A DNA stretch of 64,000 nt from Pigmentiphaga sp. NML030171 (GCF_002188635.1 NZ_NINX01000015.1:186001-250000), one strand, 5' to 3'. Counted from the stretch's first letter, positions 8,600-18,929 are shown. Notes: generated by a model from the sequence alone, not told the origin. Made by a program: numbers and translations.

Positions 8600-9504
8600 C
8601 GCGGGGGACGGGAACGCCCCGCGACGGCCTCGCGCGCCACCTCGATGAAGGCCGCCGCCGCGGCCGAGGGCGAGCGGAAGCGATCGCGGATCAAGGCGAT
8701 TTCCGAGCGGACCACGGGGTCGCGCAACGGCCTGGCCACCGAGTTGCCGTCGCCGGGGACCAGCGCGCCGTACGGCGGCATGATGGCGGCCCCGAACCCG
8801 GCCTCGACCAGGCTGATGACCGTGCTCAACTGGACGACCTCGACGGCGATCCGGGGCTGCAGGTCCAGGCGAGCGAAGCAGCCGTCCAGGAATTGCCGGA
8901 AGGAATTCTCCGGGGTCAGCGCCACCAGCGGCGTCTCCGCCAGATCCGTCCATTTCAGCTGGCGGCGGCGCGCCAGCGGATGGACGCGGGGCAGCAGCGC
9001 CACCAGCGGCCCTTCCAGCAGGGGCTCGGTCAGGTATTCGTCGCGATCGGCCGGCAGCATGCCTATGCCCAGGTCGATGTCGGCCGAGGCGATGCCCGCG
9101 GGAATGGCCTCGGAAGGAATGTCGCGCAGGGTCAGCGCGATGTGGGGATAAGCGCTGCGGAACCGGGCGGCGATGCCCACCAGCAGGCGCGACATCAATA
9201 GCGGGGGCGCGGCCACCGTCACGTGGCCGTGCTGGCGCGAGGCCAGCCCCTTGACGTTGCCGACGGCGGCGGAGAGATCGGCCAGCAGGCGCGCCGCCGG
9301 CCCGCGGAACTCGCGCCCGGCGTCGGTCAGGCTGACCTGGCGCGTACTGCGGTCGAACAGGCGGCACTCCAGGCTCTGTTCCAGTTCACGGATCAGGATG
9401 CTCAGGCCCGACTGGGAAATATGGATGCGCTGGGCCGCCTTGCTGAAGTTGCCTTCGTTGCACACCGCGACGAAGGCCTCGAGTTGGCGCAGGGAAATCG
9501 ACAT
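8590..9504 (-). CDS. LysR-family transcriptional regulator
   Basis: This 304-residue LysR regulator has an N-terminal winged helix-turn-helix (about 1-60; SLRQLEAFVAVCNEGNFSKAA and SQSGLSILIRELE) followed by the substrate-binding-like effector domain (about 90-295). It is divergent from the amidohydrolase/Bug receptor pair, with a 120-base AT-rich gap between them, so by the usual LysR arrangement it most likely controls that pair. It is also upstream of the adhesin gene on the same strand, 297 bases away, so control of or read-through into the adhesin cannot be excluded. The ligand is unknown. The TAA stop lies within a perfect GTTACGTAAC palindrome. Confidence 0.92.
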   Translation of the reverse strand: MSISLRQLEAFVAVCNEGNFSKAAQRIHISQSGLSILIRELEQSLECRLFDRSTRQVSLTDAGREFRGPAARLLADLSAAVGNVKGLASRQHGHVTVAAPPLLMSRLLVGIAARFRSAYPHIALTLRDIPSEAIPAGIASADIDLGIGMLPADRDEYLTEPLLEGPLVALLPRVHPLARRRQLKWTDLAETPLVALTPENSFRQFLDGCFARLDLQPRIAVEVVQLSTVISLVEAGFGAAIMPPYGALVPGDGNSVARPLRDPVVRSEIALIRDRFRSPSAAAAAFIEVAREAVAGRSRPPRVT

Positions 9505-9564
9505 CGTGCGGGCCCGCCGGCAAAGTATTGGAAATCACTATGAATCTATATGAATATTTCAATT

Positions 9565-9591
9565 TTTACAATTAGTCGACTCTGCTAGATT
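9565..9591 (+). promoter_or_regulatory. Candidate promoter for the amidohydrolase/Bug operon
   Basis: TTTACA (9565-9570) and an extended -10 TGC-TAGATT (9583-9591) lie 15 bases apart, 34 bases before the GTG start at 9625. The AT-rich stretch 9525-9570, unusual for this DNA, carries two TGAAT repeats 10 bases apart (9541, 9551) and a split ATTGGAAAT/ATTTCAAT inverted repeat, a plausible LysR binding region. Confidence 0.4.
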
Positions 9592-9624
9592 TGCCGGAAC
9601 GCTTACCGCAGGAGCCCGCCGGCC

Positions 9625-11292
9625 GTGTCCCCCACCCTGGTCCTTCACCGAGGCAGGATCATCACCTGCGACGACCGCGGCGACGTCGCCTCGGCCGTCG
9701 CGATCCGCGGCCGGCACATCGCCGCCGTAGGCCGTGATGACGACATGCTCGCCCTGGCCGGCCCCGAGACCCGGGTCGTGGACCTGGGCGGCAAGGCGGT
9801 GCTGCCAGGGTTGACCGATGGCCACGCTCACATGGACCGCGAGGGCCTGCGGCGCCACCTGCCCAGCCTGGCCGGCGCGCGCACGCGGGACGACGTCCTG
9901 GACATCATCGCCGACGAAGCCGCCAAGGCCCCGCCGGGTACCTGGATCGTGACCCAGCCCATCGGCCAGCCTCCCGAATATCCCGAACCCGACGACGCGC
10001 TGGCGAACGGCCCCTACCCCACGCGCCACGACCTGGACCGGGTCAGCCCCGATCATCCCGTCTACATCCGGCCCATCTGGGGGTACTGGCGCAACCGCGC
10101 GCCCCTGGTCTCGGTGGCCAACAGCCGCGCCCTGGCGCTGGCCGGCGTGACGCCCGCCACGGTCTCGCCCTCGCCCGACGTCGACATCGAACGCGACGAC
10201 GCCGGGCGCCCCACCGGCCGGTTCGTCGAGCGCACGCTGGTGCCCATCGTCGAACATACCCTGATGCGCGCCGCCCCCGGCTTCACCGCCGAGCAGCGCG
10301 CCAGCGGACTGCGGCACGCGATGGCCGAATACAACCGCTACGGCACCACCGCCGTATTCGAAGGCCACGGCGTGGCCGGCGAAGTCATCGACGCCTACGA
10401 AACGGTCCGCGGCCAGGGCGCATCGACCGTGCGGTCCACCCTGGTCCTGAGCCCCTATTGGGGACCTCGTGGCGGCGGGCAGGCGCTGGAGCTGCTGCGC
10501 GAATGGCGCACCTGGCTGGCTCGCCGCGGGCGGGGCGACGACATGCTGCGCGTGCAGGGTCTGTACGCCGAGATCGACAAGGATCCGCTGAACAACATGC
10601 TGCGGGCCGGCAATCATCCCTGCACCGGCTGGGCCGGCTTCCAGGCGGGAGCGGCGCTGGATGCCGGCGCGCTGGCGCCGCTGCTGGCCGAGGCCGCGCG
10701 GGCCGGCATCCGCGTGGCGGGCATCTGGCCCGACCTGCTGCCCCTGTTCGAACAGGCTCACCGCCAGCACCCCATCGACGACCAGCGCTGGGTGCTCGGC
10801 CACCAGCCGGTGGTCGACGCCGACACCCTGGCCCGCATACGCGATCTGGGTCTGGTGCTGACCACGCATACCAACCGCCATATCTACAAGGACGGCGACC
10901 TGTGGATGCAGCGCCGCGGCGCCGCCGGCCAGGACGACATCGTGCCGCTGCGCCGGCTGCGCGATGCCGGCGTCGCGGTGGCGTTCGGCAGCGACAACCT
11001 GCCGGTTTCGCTGTTCGGCCCCATCTGGCACGCGGTCGCGCGCCGCAGCCGCGGCGGCGCATCCGTTGCCCCCGGCCAGGCGCTGGGCCGGCAAGAGGCA
11101 CTGGACGTCGCCACGCGGGGCGGCGCCTACCTGACATTGGACGAAGACGTCCGAGGTTCGATCGAACCCGGCAAGCTGGCCGACCTGGCGGTATTGAACG
11201 CCGATCCGCTGACCTGTGCCGAGGACGATATCCCTACGCTGCATTCCCTGTTGACGGTGGTCGACGGCCACATCGTCGCCCCCACCCCCTGA
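9625..11292 (+). CDS. Amidohydrolase family protein (YtcJ-like metal-dependent hydrolase)
   Basis: This 555-residue cytosolic enzyme belongs to the YtcJ/N-substituted formamide deformylase branch of the amidohydrolase superfamily. The N-terminal beta-sandwich piece is followed by the metal motif GLTDGHAHMD (about residues 63-72). Further barrel motifs include the HQPVVDADTLARI and HTNRH region (about 393-422) and GSDNLP (about 454-459), which supplies the catalytic aspartate. The C-terminal EPGKLADLAVLNADPL is diagnostic. The start is GTG at 9625 with AGGAG 11 bases upstream. Only 11 bases separate its stop from the Bug receptor gene, implying an operon in which the receptor brings in a substrate that the enzyme hydrolyses. 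Substrate unknown. Confidence 0.88.
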   Translation: MSPTLVLHRGRIITCDDRGDVASAVAIRGRHIAAVGRDDDMLALAGPETRVVDLGGKAVLPGLTDGHAHMDREGLRRHLPSLAGARTRDDVLDIIADEAAKAPPGTWIVTQPIGQPPEYPEPDDALANGPYPTRHDLDRVSPDHPVYIRPIWGYWRNRAPLVSVANSRALALAGVTPATVSPSPDVDIERDDAGRPTGRFVERTLVPIVEHTLMRAAPGFTAEQRASGLRHAMAEYNRYGTTAVFEGHGVAGEVIDAYETVRGQGASTVRSTLVLSPYWGPRGGGQALELLREWRTWLARRGRGDDMLRVQGLYAEIDKDPLNNMLRAGNHPCTGWAGFQAGAALDAGALAPLLAEAARAGIRVAGIWPDLLPLFEQAHRQHPIDDQRWVLGHQPVVDADTLARIRDLGLVLTTHTNRHIYKDGDLWMQRRGAAGQDDIVPLRRLRDAGVAVAFGSDNLPVSLFGPIWHAVARRSRGGASVAPGQALGRQEALDVATRGGAYLTLDEDVRGSIEPGKLADLAVLNADPLTCAEDDIPTLHSLLTVVDGHIVAPTP

Positions 11293-11303
11293 AGGAGATT
11301 CCC

Positions 11304-12296
11304 ATGACATCCGTCCCGTTCCCGGCCCGCCGGCTGGCGGTCGCCAGCCTCGCCGCGGCCTGCGTCCTCGCCTCGACCGCCGCCGTCGCGGCCGATGTCT
11401 GGCCCTCGCGCCCCATCCGCGTGGTGGTTCCCTACGCGCCCGGCAACACCGGCGACATCACGCTGCGCTTCGTCCAGTTGCAACTGGAGAAGCAGTTCGG
11501 CGTGCGCATCCTGATCGACAACAAGAGCGGAGCTTCCGGCAACATCGGCGCCGACGAGGTGGTGCGCGCCACTCCCGACGGCTACACCTTCCTGCTGGGA
11601 GCGACCAACAACTTCGTCACCAACCAGTACCTGTTCAAGGGCATGCGCTTCGATCCGACCAAGGACCTGGTGCCGGTGTCCCTGCTGAGCAACGGCCCTT
11701 CCGTGCTGGTGGTCAACGGTTCGTCCGACATCCGCACCCTGTCCGACCTGACCGCCGAAGCAAAGAAGAATCCCGGCAAGCTGAACTTCGGATCACCCGG
11801 CAACGGCACCCCGCCCCACCTCGCGGCCGAGCTGTATAGCCAGCTCGCCAACGTGCAATTGACCCACGTTCCCTACCGGGGCTCGCCGCCCGCGGTCCAG
11901 GCTCTGCTGGCGGGCGAGATCCAGCTGTATGCGACCGCGCTCAGCTCGGTGGCCGGCCATGTGACCAGCGGCAGGCTGCGCGCCATCGCCGTGGCCGATG
12001 GCGCACGCCTGCCCATCCTGCCGTCGGTGCCGACCACGGCCGAGCAAGGCCTGCCGGGACTGGTCACGGGCAACTGGTGGGGGCTGGCCGCGCCGGTGGG
12101 CACCGACCCGCAGATCATCGACAAATTCTCGCGCGCGCTGCGCGAGGTATTGAAGGATCCCGCCATCCGCAAGCAGTACACCGACATCGGCGTCACGCCC
12201 ATAGGCAGCACGCCGGCGGAATTCGCCGCGCGCATCAAGCAGGAGGCGCAGGCGTGGAAGGCCGTGATCGAGAAGGCCAACATCCAGCCCGAATGA
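11304..12296 (+). CDS. Bug-family periplasmic tricarboxylate-type substrate-binding protein
   Basis: This 330-residue receptor has a clear signal peptide (about 1-31) and the Bug fold. Landmarks are WPSRPIRVVVPYAPGNTGDI near the mature N-terminus, the DNKSGASGNIGADEVVRATPDGYT block, and HVPYRGSPPAVQALLAGEIQ. The start at 11304 has a strong AAGGAG. It is the second gene of the amidohydrolase operon. Bug proteins bind carboxylates or amides for tripartite (TctABC-type) uptake; no TctA or TctB membrane gene is present in the window. It converges on the porin gene with only 21 bases between stops. Ligand unassigned. Confidence 0.92.
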   Translation: MTSVPFPARRLAVASLAAACVLASTAAVAADVWPSRPIRVVVPYAPGNTGDITLRFVQLQLEKQFGVRILIDNKSGASGNIGADEVVRATPDGYTFLLGATNNFVTNQYLFKGMRFDPTKDLVPVSLLSNGPSVLVVNGSSDIRTLSDLTAEAKKNPGKLNFGSPGNGTPPHLAAELYSQLANVQLTHVPYRGSPPAVQALLAGEIQLYATALSSVAGHVTSGRLRAIAVADGARLPILPSVPTTAEQGLPGLVTGNWWGLAAPVGTDPQIIDKFSRALREVLKDPAIRKQYTDIGVTPIGSTPAEFAARIKQEAQAWKAVIEKANIQPE

Positions 12297-12317
12297 GGCG
12301 GTTTCCGGCGAGGCGCC

Positions 12318-13646
12318 TCAGAATTCCGTGTGCAGGCGCACGCCGAACACCTTGGCCGGGCCGCGGTCGCGGTTGTAGCCGGGATGCCGGATGTACTGTG
12401 CATCGACGGTGATCCATAGCCGCTTCAAGGGGCGCCAGCTGTAATAGGCCTCGGCGATCTGCTCGGTACCGTAGTTCAGCGTGCCGTCGCCGAGGAAGGC
12501 GCCGGCCCCGCCGCGACGCAGGTATTCGCGATGGGAGGCGCTGAGCGCGTTGATCGCGGCCGCCACGCCCGCGGTGTCGCCCGGCCGCCCCCACGCCGCG
12601 CCGTCGAACACCACGCCGCCCGAGACCGATCGATCGATCTCGGTGAAGGCGTAGGTTTCGGTCTTGCCGTCGGCCCAGTTCAGGCGGATGAAGGCGGTGG
12701 CGCGATCGGACAGGCCCTGCTCCAGGCTCACCCCCATGCCGAGCTTGGCCCGCTCCTTGCGCACCGCCGCCAGGTCGGGCGTTCCGCCCCGCGCGGCCGC
12801 CAGCGCATCGCCGTAGCTTCCCATGTTCGCCTTGTTGCGGAAGGCCAGCACGCGCAGCGTACCGGGCCGGTCCAGCACCGCATACGACTTCTCGAATTCG
12901 ACCTGGTCCCCGTAGTGGCGTCCCAGCCGCCGGTCCAGCGGCAGGCCGTTGGACTCCCTGGGCTGCATGAACCGGCCGGCGCGCACCGCCCAGCCCTCGT
13001 CGATGTATTCCAGCACCGCCCCCCAGGTGTAGCCCCGGGCGTCCGCGGCATAGTCGTAGCTGCCATGCGCCATGAAGGCCCAATTCATGAACTGCGTGCG
13101 CGGGTCGTGACTGACCGACACCGCGTCGAACACATCCAGCACCGAGATATTGCCCGCCGTCAGCACGATGCGCCGCTTGTCGACGAAGCCCGCGAGCTGG
13201 TTCATGTCCGCGTCGACCGCCTCGCGTCCGCCGCCCAGCCCCCAGGTCTGCCGCAGGAAGGCGCGGGCCCGGTAGAAGGTCATGTCGGAACCCGCGGTCT
13301 TGGCCAGCTCGCCGTTGGGCAGGCCACCCAGGCCATGCAGGCCGGAGAACGCGATGCCTTGCGAGCCTTCGCCGTTGAAATGGACCTCGGCCCCTTCCCA
13401 CAGCCTGGCGCCCAGGTCCACGGTGGCCGTCAGCGAATAACTCGTTGCACGCGATCCCGACAGCGAGTTCTCCCCCTGGTACGGGGATGCGAACGAGGGC
13501 TTGCGCTGCCATACATAGGTCGACTGGGCATGGATGGCGAAGGCCTCCGCCTGGACCGGCGACGACTCCTGGGCCATGGCCGGCGTGGCCAGGAAAACGG
13601 TCAGCAGGAACCCACACGCCCGCAGCCGGCGGAACACGACCATCAT
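12318..13646 (-). CDS. OprB-type carbohydrate porin
   Basis: This 442-residue protein has a signal peptide (MMVVFRRLRACGFLLTVFLA, cleaved after AMA near residue 25) and an outer-membrane beta-barrel pattern ending in the aromatic residue of VRLHTEF. Sequence features such as SYSLTATVDLGARLWEGAEV and FMQPRESNGLPLDRRL fit the OprB family of carbohydrate-selective porins. The start at 13646 (or the adjacent ATG at 13643) gives the proper signal peptide; an ATG at 13757 would overlap the divergent ubiX gene. It is a single gene, convergent with the Bug receptor and divergent from ubiX over a 101-base gap. Substrate could be sugars or other small solutes. Confidence 0.85.
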   Translation of the reverse strand: MMVVFRRLRACGFLLTVFLATPAMAQESSPVQAEAFAIHAQSTYVWQRKPSFASPYQGENSLSGSRATSYSLTATVDLGARLWEGAEVHFNGEGSQGIAFSGLHGLGGLPNGELAKTAGSDMTFYRARAFLRQTWGLGGGREAVDADMNQLAGFVDKRRIVLTAGNISVLDVFDAVSVSHDPRTQFMNWAFMAHGSYDYAADARGYTWGAVLEYIDEGWAVRAGRFMQPRESNGLPLDRRLGRHYGDQVEFEKSYAVLDRPGTLRVLAFRNKANMGSYGDALAAARGGTPDLAAVRKERAKLGMGVSLEQGLSDRATAFIRLNWADGKTETYAFTEIDRSVSGGVVFDGAAWGRPGDTAGVAAAINALSASHREYLRRGGAGAFLGDGTLNYGTEQIAEAYYSWRPLKRLWITVDAQYIRHPGYNRDRGPAKVFGVRLHTEF

Positions 13647-13747
13647 TCTTCTTGTACTCGCGACGCGATCACCCAACGTACAATTATGCCGGCCCTGCGT
13701 GACACAGCGGTGACGCGGGGCGCCGAACAACGAGGAGACACCACCCC

Positions 13748-14347
13748 ATGACCCCACCGCCGGCCGACCGTCAGCGCCAACGCCTGATCATCGCCATCAC
13801 CGGAGCCAGCGGCTCCATCTACGGCCTGCGCCTGCTCGAAGCGCTGCGCGAACTGCCCGATTGGGAAAGCCACCTGGTCGTCTCCGAAGCCGGCGTGCTC
13901 AACACCATGCATGAACACGGGCTCGGCCGCAAGGACCTGGCCTCGCTGGCCGACGTGGTCTACCACCCCGGCGACGTCGGCGCCGCCATCGCGAGCGGCT
14001 CGTTCCTGACCGCCGGCATGGTCATCGCCCCCACCTCGATGAAGACCCTCGCGGCCGTGGCCCACGCCTACGCCGACAACCTGATCACCCGCGCCGCCGA
14101 CGTCGTCCTGAAAGAACGCCGCCGCCTGGTCCTCCTGACCCGCGAGGCCCCCCTGAACCTCGCCCACCTGCGCAACATGGTCGCCGTCACCGAAATGGGC
14201 GGCGTCGTCTTCCCCCCCGTCCCCGCCTTCTACTCAGGCGCCCAGAGCGTCGACGACATCGTCAACCACACCGTGCTGCGCACCCTGGACCTCTTCGGCA
14301 TCCACTCCGACCGCCTCAAACGCTGGAAAGGTTTAGGCGGCCGCTAG
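13748..14347 (+). CDS. ubiX: UbiX flavin prenyltransferase
   Basis: This 199-residue enzyme attaches a dimethylallyl group to FMN to make prenylated FMN, the cofactor of UbiD-type decarboxylases used in ubiquinone synthesis and aromatic-acid metabolism. The FMN-binding GASGS loop is at residues 19-23, followed by APTSMKTLAAVAHAYADNL (about 98-116) and the REAPLNLAHLRNM signature (about 137-149). An AACGAGGAGA ribosome site precedes the ATG. No ubiD gene is nearby. It stands alone, divergent from the porin, and is followed by a GC-rich intergenic repeat and the convergent pobA gene. Confidence 0.95.
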   Translation: MTPPPADRQRQRLIIAITGASGSIYGLRLLEALRELPDWESHLVVSEAGVLNTMHEHGLGRKDLASLADVVYHPGDVGAAIASGSFLTAGMVIAPTSMKTLAAVAHAYADNLITRAADVVLKERRRLVLLTREAPLNLAHLRNMVAVTEMGGVVFPPVPAFYSGAQSVDDIVNHTVLRTLDLFGIHSDRLKRWKGLGGR

Positions 14348-14550
14348 AAGCCCCCCTACGGCCTTCGGGCGCCCCCTCAAGGGGGCGGCGCTGGCGGACC
14401 GGCAAAGCCGGATCCGCGGCGCCCAGGATCAAAGCCAGCATGCGGTGCTCCGCACCGAGAACGACGACACAGACCACGACACGGTGGATCCGGCTCCGCC
14501 GGTCCACCGCCGTCGGCCCCCCGGGGGGCGCGCGTCAGCGCGTAGGGGGG
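14348..14550. repeat. GC-rich intergenic repeat, copy 1
   Basis: The whole ubiX-pobA gap is filled by a self-complementary element. It opens with CCCCCTACGGCCTTCGGGCG and a CCCCTCAAGGGGG hairpin and closes with CCCCCCGGGGGG and CGCGTAGGGGGG, so the ends are inverted copies. Inside lie GGCGGACCGGCAAAGCCGG and its inverted partner CCGGCTCCGCCGGTCC. Related copies lie at 25740-25880 and 27697-27990. No open frame with coding character is seen. Confidence 0.7.
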
Positions 14551-14553
14551 ATC

Positions 14554-15816
<1,263 letters not shown>

Positions 15817-15846
15817 CGAACATCTTGCGTGCCAGGAACCATGGCC

Positions 15847-16767
15847 ATGAAAAGCATCGTCCCCACCTATGCCCTGTATGGGGAACACGGCAAGAACCTC
15901 GTCCCGGAAAGCCTTCACTGCGAATCCATCCCGCAACGCAGCCGCCTTTACGACTGGGAGATCAAGCTGCACCGCCATGACCTGTTCGTGCAAATTCTGT
16001 ACATACGGTCAGGTACCGCCGACATCCAGTTCGACGATCGCCGCTTCACCGTCCACGGCCCGTGCGCCCTGTTCGTTCCCGCCCTGCACGCGCATGGCTT
16101 CCGCTTTTCCGAGGACATAGACGGCGCGGTCATCACCATCGTCACGCAGCAGATGGAAAGCCTGCTGGCTCGCCACGCGGAGCTCCTTCCTCATTTCCAG
16201 GCACCACGCCACGTCCCGTTCGAGCCCGGGGAAGCGGCCTACGCGCCCTTCGCCCAATCGATCGAGCTGCTGCTGGCCGAATACGACGAAGCCCACGCCT
16301 GGAGACTGGCCCTGCTCGAATCGCTGCTGGGCACCGTGCTGGTCCTGCTGGCGCGCAAGGCCGCCACGCTGGCCGGCCCCCGGCCGGGCCGGCGCAGCTC
16401 GCGCGGCGTCATGCACCTGCACCGCTTCAAGACCCTGCTGAACCGGAGCTTCCGCGAGCAGCGCGACATCGCCTATTACGCCGAGCGCCTGGGCATCACC
16501 CCCACGCAGTTGAACCGGATCTGCCGCGACGAGCTCGGCCTGTCGGCCCTGGGCGTCATCAACGACCGCCTGCTGACCGAGGCGCGCCGCGACCTCGCCT
16601 ATTCGTCGCTGAGCGTGAAGGAAATCGCCCTCACGCTGGGCTTTTCCGACCCTGGCTATTTCTCGCGCTTCTTCACCAAGCACACAGGCGCATCGCCCAG
16701 CGACTTCCGCACCATGGTGCGCGACCAGCTCGACCGCAACCGTGCCGCGCCTCCCCCGGGGGCTTGA
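15847..16767 (+). CDS. pobR: AraC-family activator of pobA (PobR type)
   Basis: This 306-residue regulator has an N-terminal cupin-like sensing domain (HRHDLFVQILYIRSG at about 39-53, then a VHGPCALFVPALHAHGF block). The C-terminal AraC double helix-turn-helix covers about 200-295 (ERLGITPTQLNRICRDELG and VKEIALTLGFSDPGYFSRFF). Its position divergent to pobA matches the AraC-type PobR proteins that activate pobA in response to 4-hydroxybenzoate. The ATG at 15847 has AGGA nine bases before it; a second ATG at 15841 is too close to that site, and one at 15793 would lie inside the proposed operator. Regulator assignment rests on synteny and family. Confidence 0.88.
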   Translation: MKSIVPTYALYGEHGKNLVPESLHCESIPQRSRLYDWEIKLHRHDLFVQILYIRSGTADIQFDDRRFTVHGPCALFVPALHAHGFRFSEDIDGAVITIVTQQMESLLARHAELLPHFQAPRHVPFEPGEAAYAPFAQSIELLLAEYDEAHAWRLALLESLLGTVLVLLARKAATLAGPRPGRRSSRGVMHLHRFKTLLNRSFREQRDIAYYAERLGITPTQLNRICRDELGLSALGVINDRLLTEARRDLAYSSLSVKEIALTLGFSDPGYFSRFFTKHTGASPSDFRTMVRDQLDRNRAAPPPGA

Positions 16768-16889
16768 CCGTCTTCGGCTTTCGCCATTACTTTCAGGAAC
16801 TTGTAAGCTTGCCGCCCGCGCCGCCGGGCGTGCCGCTTGCTGCGCCGGACGATCACGCATCCCTGCCCTGCACCGAGGACCCTCCCGTC

Positions 16890-18269
16890 ATGAGCAACGC
16901 GTTCCCCGCATCGACCCCGCATGCGTCCAACCCGGATGCCGCCGCCAGGCCCCCCACTCGCCCGCTCCTCGGTACGCTGGACATCATGGCGCTGGTCGTG
17001 GGCATCGTCATCGGGGCCGGCATCTTCAGCGCGCCGTCGCTGGTGGCGATGCACGCGGGCTCCCCGGCCGCGATGATGATGGCCTGGATCGTCGGCGGCA
17101 TGATCTCCGTCGCCGGCGCGCTGTGCTACGCGGAACTGGCCAGCACCTACCCGCATGCCGGCGGCGACTACCACTATCTGCGGCGCGCCTTCGGTACCCG
17201 GCTGTCCTTCCTGTTCGCGTGGGCCCGCCTGACCGTCATCCCCACCGGCTCGATCGCCCTGCTCGGCTACATCTTCGGCGACTATGCCACGCAGATCGCC
17301 AATCTCGGACCGGCTTCGCCCGCCATCTACGCCGCCGCGATCATCGTCGTGCTGACGCTGGTGAACGTGGCGGGACTGAGCACCGGCAAATGGACGCAGA
17401 ACCTGCTGACGGCCCTGGAAGTCGGCGGCGTCGTGCTGATCATCGCCGTGGGCCTGCTGTTCGCGCCCGAGACAGCGCCGGCCGCGCCGGCTGCCCCCGC
17501 CTCGGGCGTCGCCAACTGGGGCCTGGTCCTGATCTTCGTGATGCTGACCTACGGCGGGTGGAACGAGGCCGCCTACATCTCGGCCGAGGCCTCGGGCCCT
17601 GGGCGGACCCTGCCGCGGGCGCTGTTCTGGAGCCTGGCGCTGATCACGCTGCTGTACCTGCTGGTCAACCTGGCCTACCTGAACGTGCTGGGCCAGGATG
17701 GCATGGGGGCCTCGTCGGCCGTCGCCGCCGACATGATGCGGCGGGCGCTGGGCGAACCGGGCGCGCAACTGATCGCGCTGCTGATCGCGATCTCGGCGCT
17801 GACCTCCGCCAACGCCACCATCCTGACCGCCGCGCGCACCACCTACGCCTTCGGCCAGGACACCCCGGCCTTCTCGATGCTGGCCAAATGGCATCCGCAG
17901 TGGAACACACCGGTCAACGCCTTGTGGGTCCAGGCGGCCATCTCGCTGGCGCTGGTCGCGCTGGGGGCCTTCACCCGCAGCGGCTTCGCCACCATGGTCG
18001 AATACACCGCGCCGGTGTTCTGGCTGTTCTTCGTGCTGAGCGGCGTGGCGCTGCTCGTGCTGCGGCGCAAGGACCCCGGCGCCCATCGCCCCTTCCGCGT
18101 GCCGCTCTATCCGCTGACGCCGCTGCTGTTCATCGCCACCAGCGGCTACCTGTTCTATGCCAGCCTGCGCCATACCGGCGTCGGCGCCCTGGTGGGCGTG
18201 GCCGTGCTGGGCGTGGGCGCCCTGCTGATGCTGGCCCAGCCCCGCGGCCGCACGCCGTCCGCATCCTGA
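16890..18269 (+). CDS. APC-superfamily amino acid permease
   Basis: This 459-residue inner-membrane transporter has about 12 hydrophobic segments. The first carries the APC signature IGAGIFSAPSLVA (about 50-62), and later come YAELASTYPHAGGDYHYLRR and the NEAAYISAEASGPGR segment in the middle. Both ends are predicted cytosolic; the first ~25 residues are a disordered Ala/Pro tail. GAGGA lies 12 bases before the ATG. It is co-directional with pobR (122-base gap) and the methyltransferase-like gene (29-base gap), so could be linked to the latter. The substrate is not evident; amino acids or polyamines are typical of the family. Confidence 0.9.
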   Translation: MSNAFPASTPHASNPDAAARPPTRPLLGTLDIMALVVGIVIGAGIFSAPSLVAMHAGSPAAMMMAWIVGGMISVAGALCYAELASTYPHAGGDYHYLRRAFGTRLSFLFAWARLTVIPTGSIALLGYIFGDYATQIANLGPASPAIYAAAIIVVLTLVNVAGLSTGKWTQNLLTALEVGGVVLIIAVGLLFAPETAPAAPAAPASGVANWGLVLIFVMLTYGGWNEAAYISAEASGPGRTLPRALFWSLALITLLYLLVNLAYLNVLGQDGMGASSAVAADMMRRALGEPGAQLIALLIAISALTSANATILTAARTTYAFGQDTPAFSMLAKWHPQWNTPVNALWVQAAISLALVALGAFTRSGFATMVEYTAPVFWLFFVLSGVALLVLRRKDPGAHRPFRVPLYPLTPLLFIATSGYLFYASLRHTGVGALVGVAVLGVGALLMLAQPRGRTPSAS

Positions 18270-18298
18270 CCCGCCACTTCTCCGGGAGCCTTCCAGCC

Positions 18299-18850
18299 AT
18301 GAAACGCCGCCAGTTCTGCCTGACCACCCTGGCCGCCGCCGCGGCCGCGCCCGCCTGGGCCCAGTCCTTCGGCACCGCCAAGCCCCTGCCCCGCACACCC
18401 GACGTGATCTTCGTGCCCACGCCCCAGACGGTGGTGGACGCCATGCTGCAGGTAGCCAAGGTCGGCCCCGACGACATCCTGTACGACCTGGGATCGGGCG
18501 ACGGCCGCATCCCGATCACCGCGGCCAAGCGCTTCGGCACGCGCGGCGTGGGCATAGACCTGGACCCCCAGCGCATCAGCGAGGCCAACGCCAACGCGCG
18601 CAGCCAGCAGGTGACCGACAAGGTCCGATTCATCCAGGGCGACCTGTTCGAACAAGACCTGAGCCCGGCCACCGTCATCACGCTCTACCTGCTGCCCAAT
18701 CTCAACCTCAAGCTGCGACCCACCCTGCTCGCGCTCAAGCCCGGCACGCGCATCGTCTCGCACGCGTTCGACATGGGCGACTGGGAACCGGAGCAGACCC
18801 TGACGGTAGACAGCAAGCGGATCTACTTCTGGACCGTGCCGGCTCGCTAG
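18299..18850 (+). CDS. Class I SAM-methyltransferase-like protein with export signal
   Basis: This 183-residue protein begins MKRRQFCLTTLAAAAAAPAWAQ, a signal peptide with a twin-arginine-like start (RRQF) and an AWA cleavage site near residue 21. The rest is a compact Rossmann methyltransferase core. SAM motif I is DLGSGDG (63-69), the acidic motif is GIDLDP (85-90), and TLYLLPNLNLKLRP plus ALKPGTRIVSHAF form motifs IV-VI. There is no obvious substrate-binding extension. It sits 29 bases behind the permease. SAM is not known to occur in the periplasm, so either export is real and the protein has another role, or the N-terminus is a membrane anchor. Start supported by GGGAGCC upstream. Confidence 0.85.
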   Translation: MKRRQFCLTTLAAAAAAPAWAQSFGTAKPLPRTPDVIFVPTPQTVVDAMLQVAKVGPDDILYDLGSGDGRIPITAAKRFGTRGVGIDLDPQRISEANANARSQQVTDKVRFIQGDLFEQDLSPATVITLYLLPNLNLKLRPTLLALKPGTRIVSHAFDMGDWEPEQTLTVDSKRIYFWTVPAR

Positions 18851-18910
18851 GCTGAATGGACATTCATGGCATCCATGATGGCTAAGGGCCAACCGCGCCA
18901 ACTCCGGGAA

Positions 18911-18929
18911 GTCCCGGCAAAGCCGGGAC
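18911..18929. terminator. Hairpin between convergent methyltransferase and recQ genes
   Basis: GTCCCGGC-AAA-GCCGGGAC is a perfect 8-bp stem with a three-base loop, placed in the 175-base gap between two convergent genes. No U-run follows, so terminator function is only suggested by position; its core resembles part of the GC-rich intergenic repeats. Confidence 0.35.

Noticed and set aside
3811-9201. A plus-strand open frame of about 1800 codons opposite the adhesin and LysR genes
   Set aside because: Very Arg/His/Gly-rich, repeats simply mirror the adhesin repeats, no ribosome site or family; an antisense shadow caused by GC-rich third positions.
12295-12319. GAGGCG/CGCCTC inverted repeat between Bug receptor and porin stops
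   Set aside because: Only a 6-bp stem with a 13-base loop overlapping both gene ends; no U-run, so not listed as a terminator.
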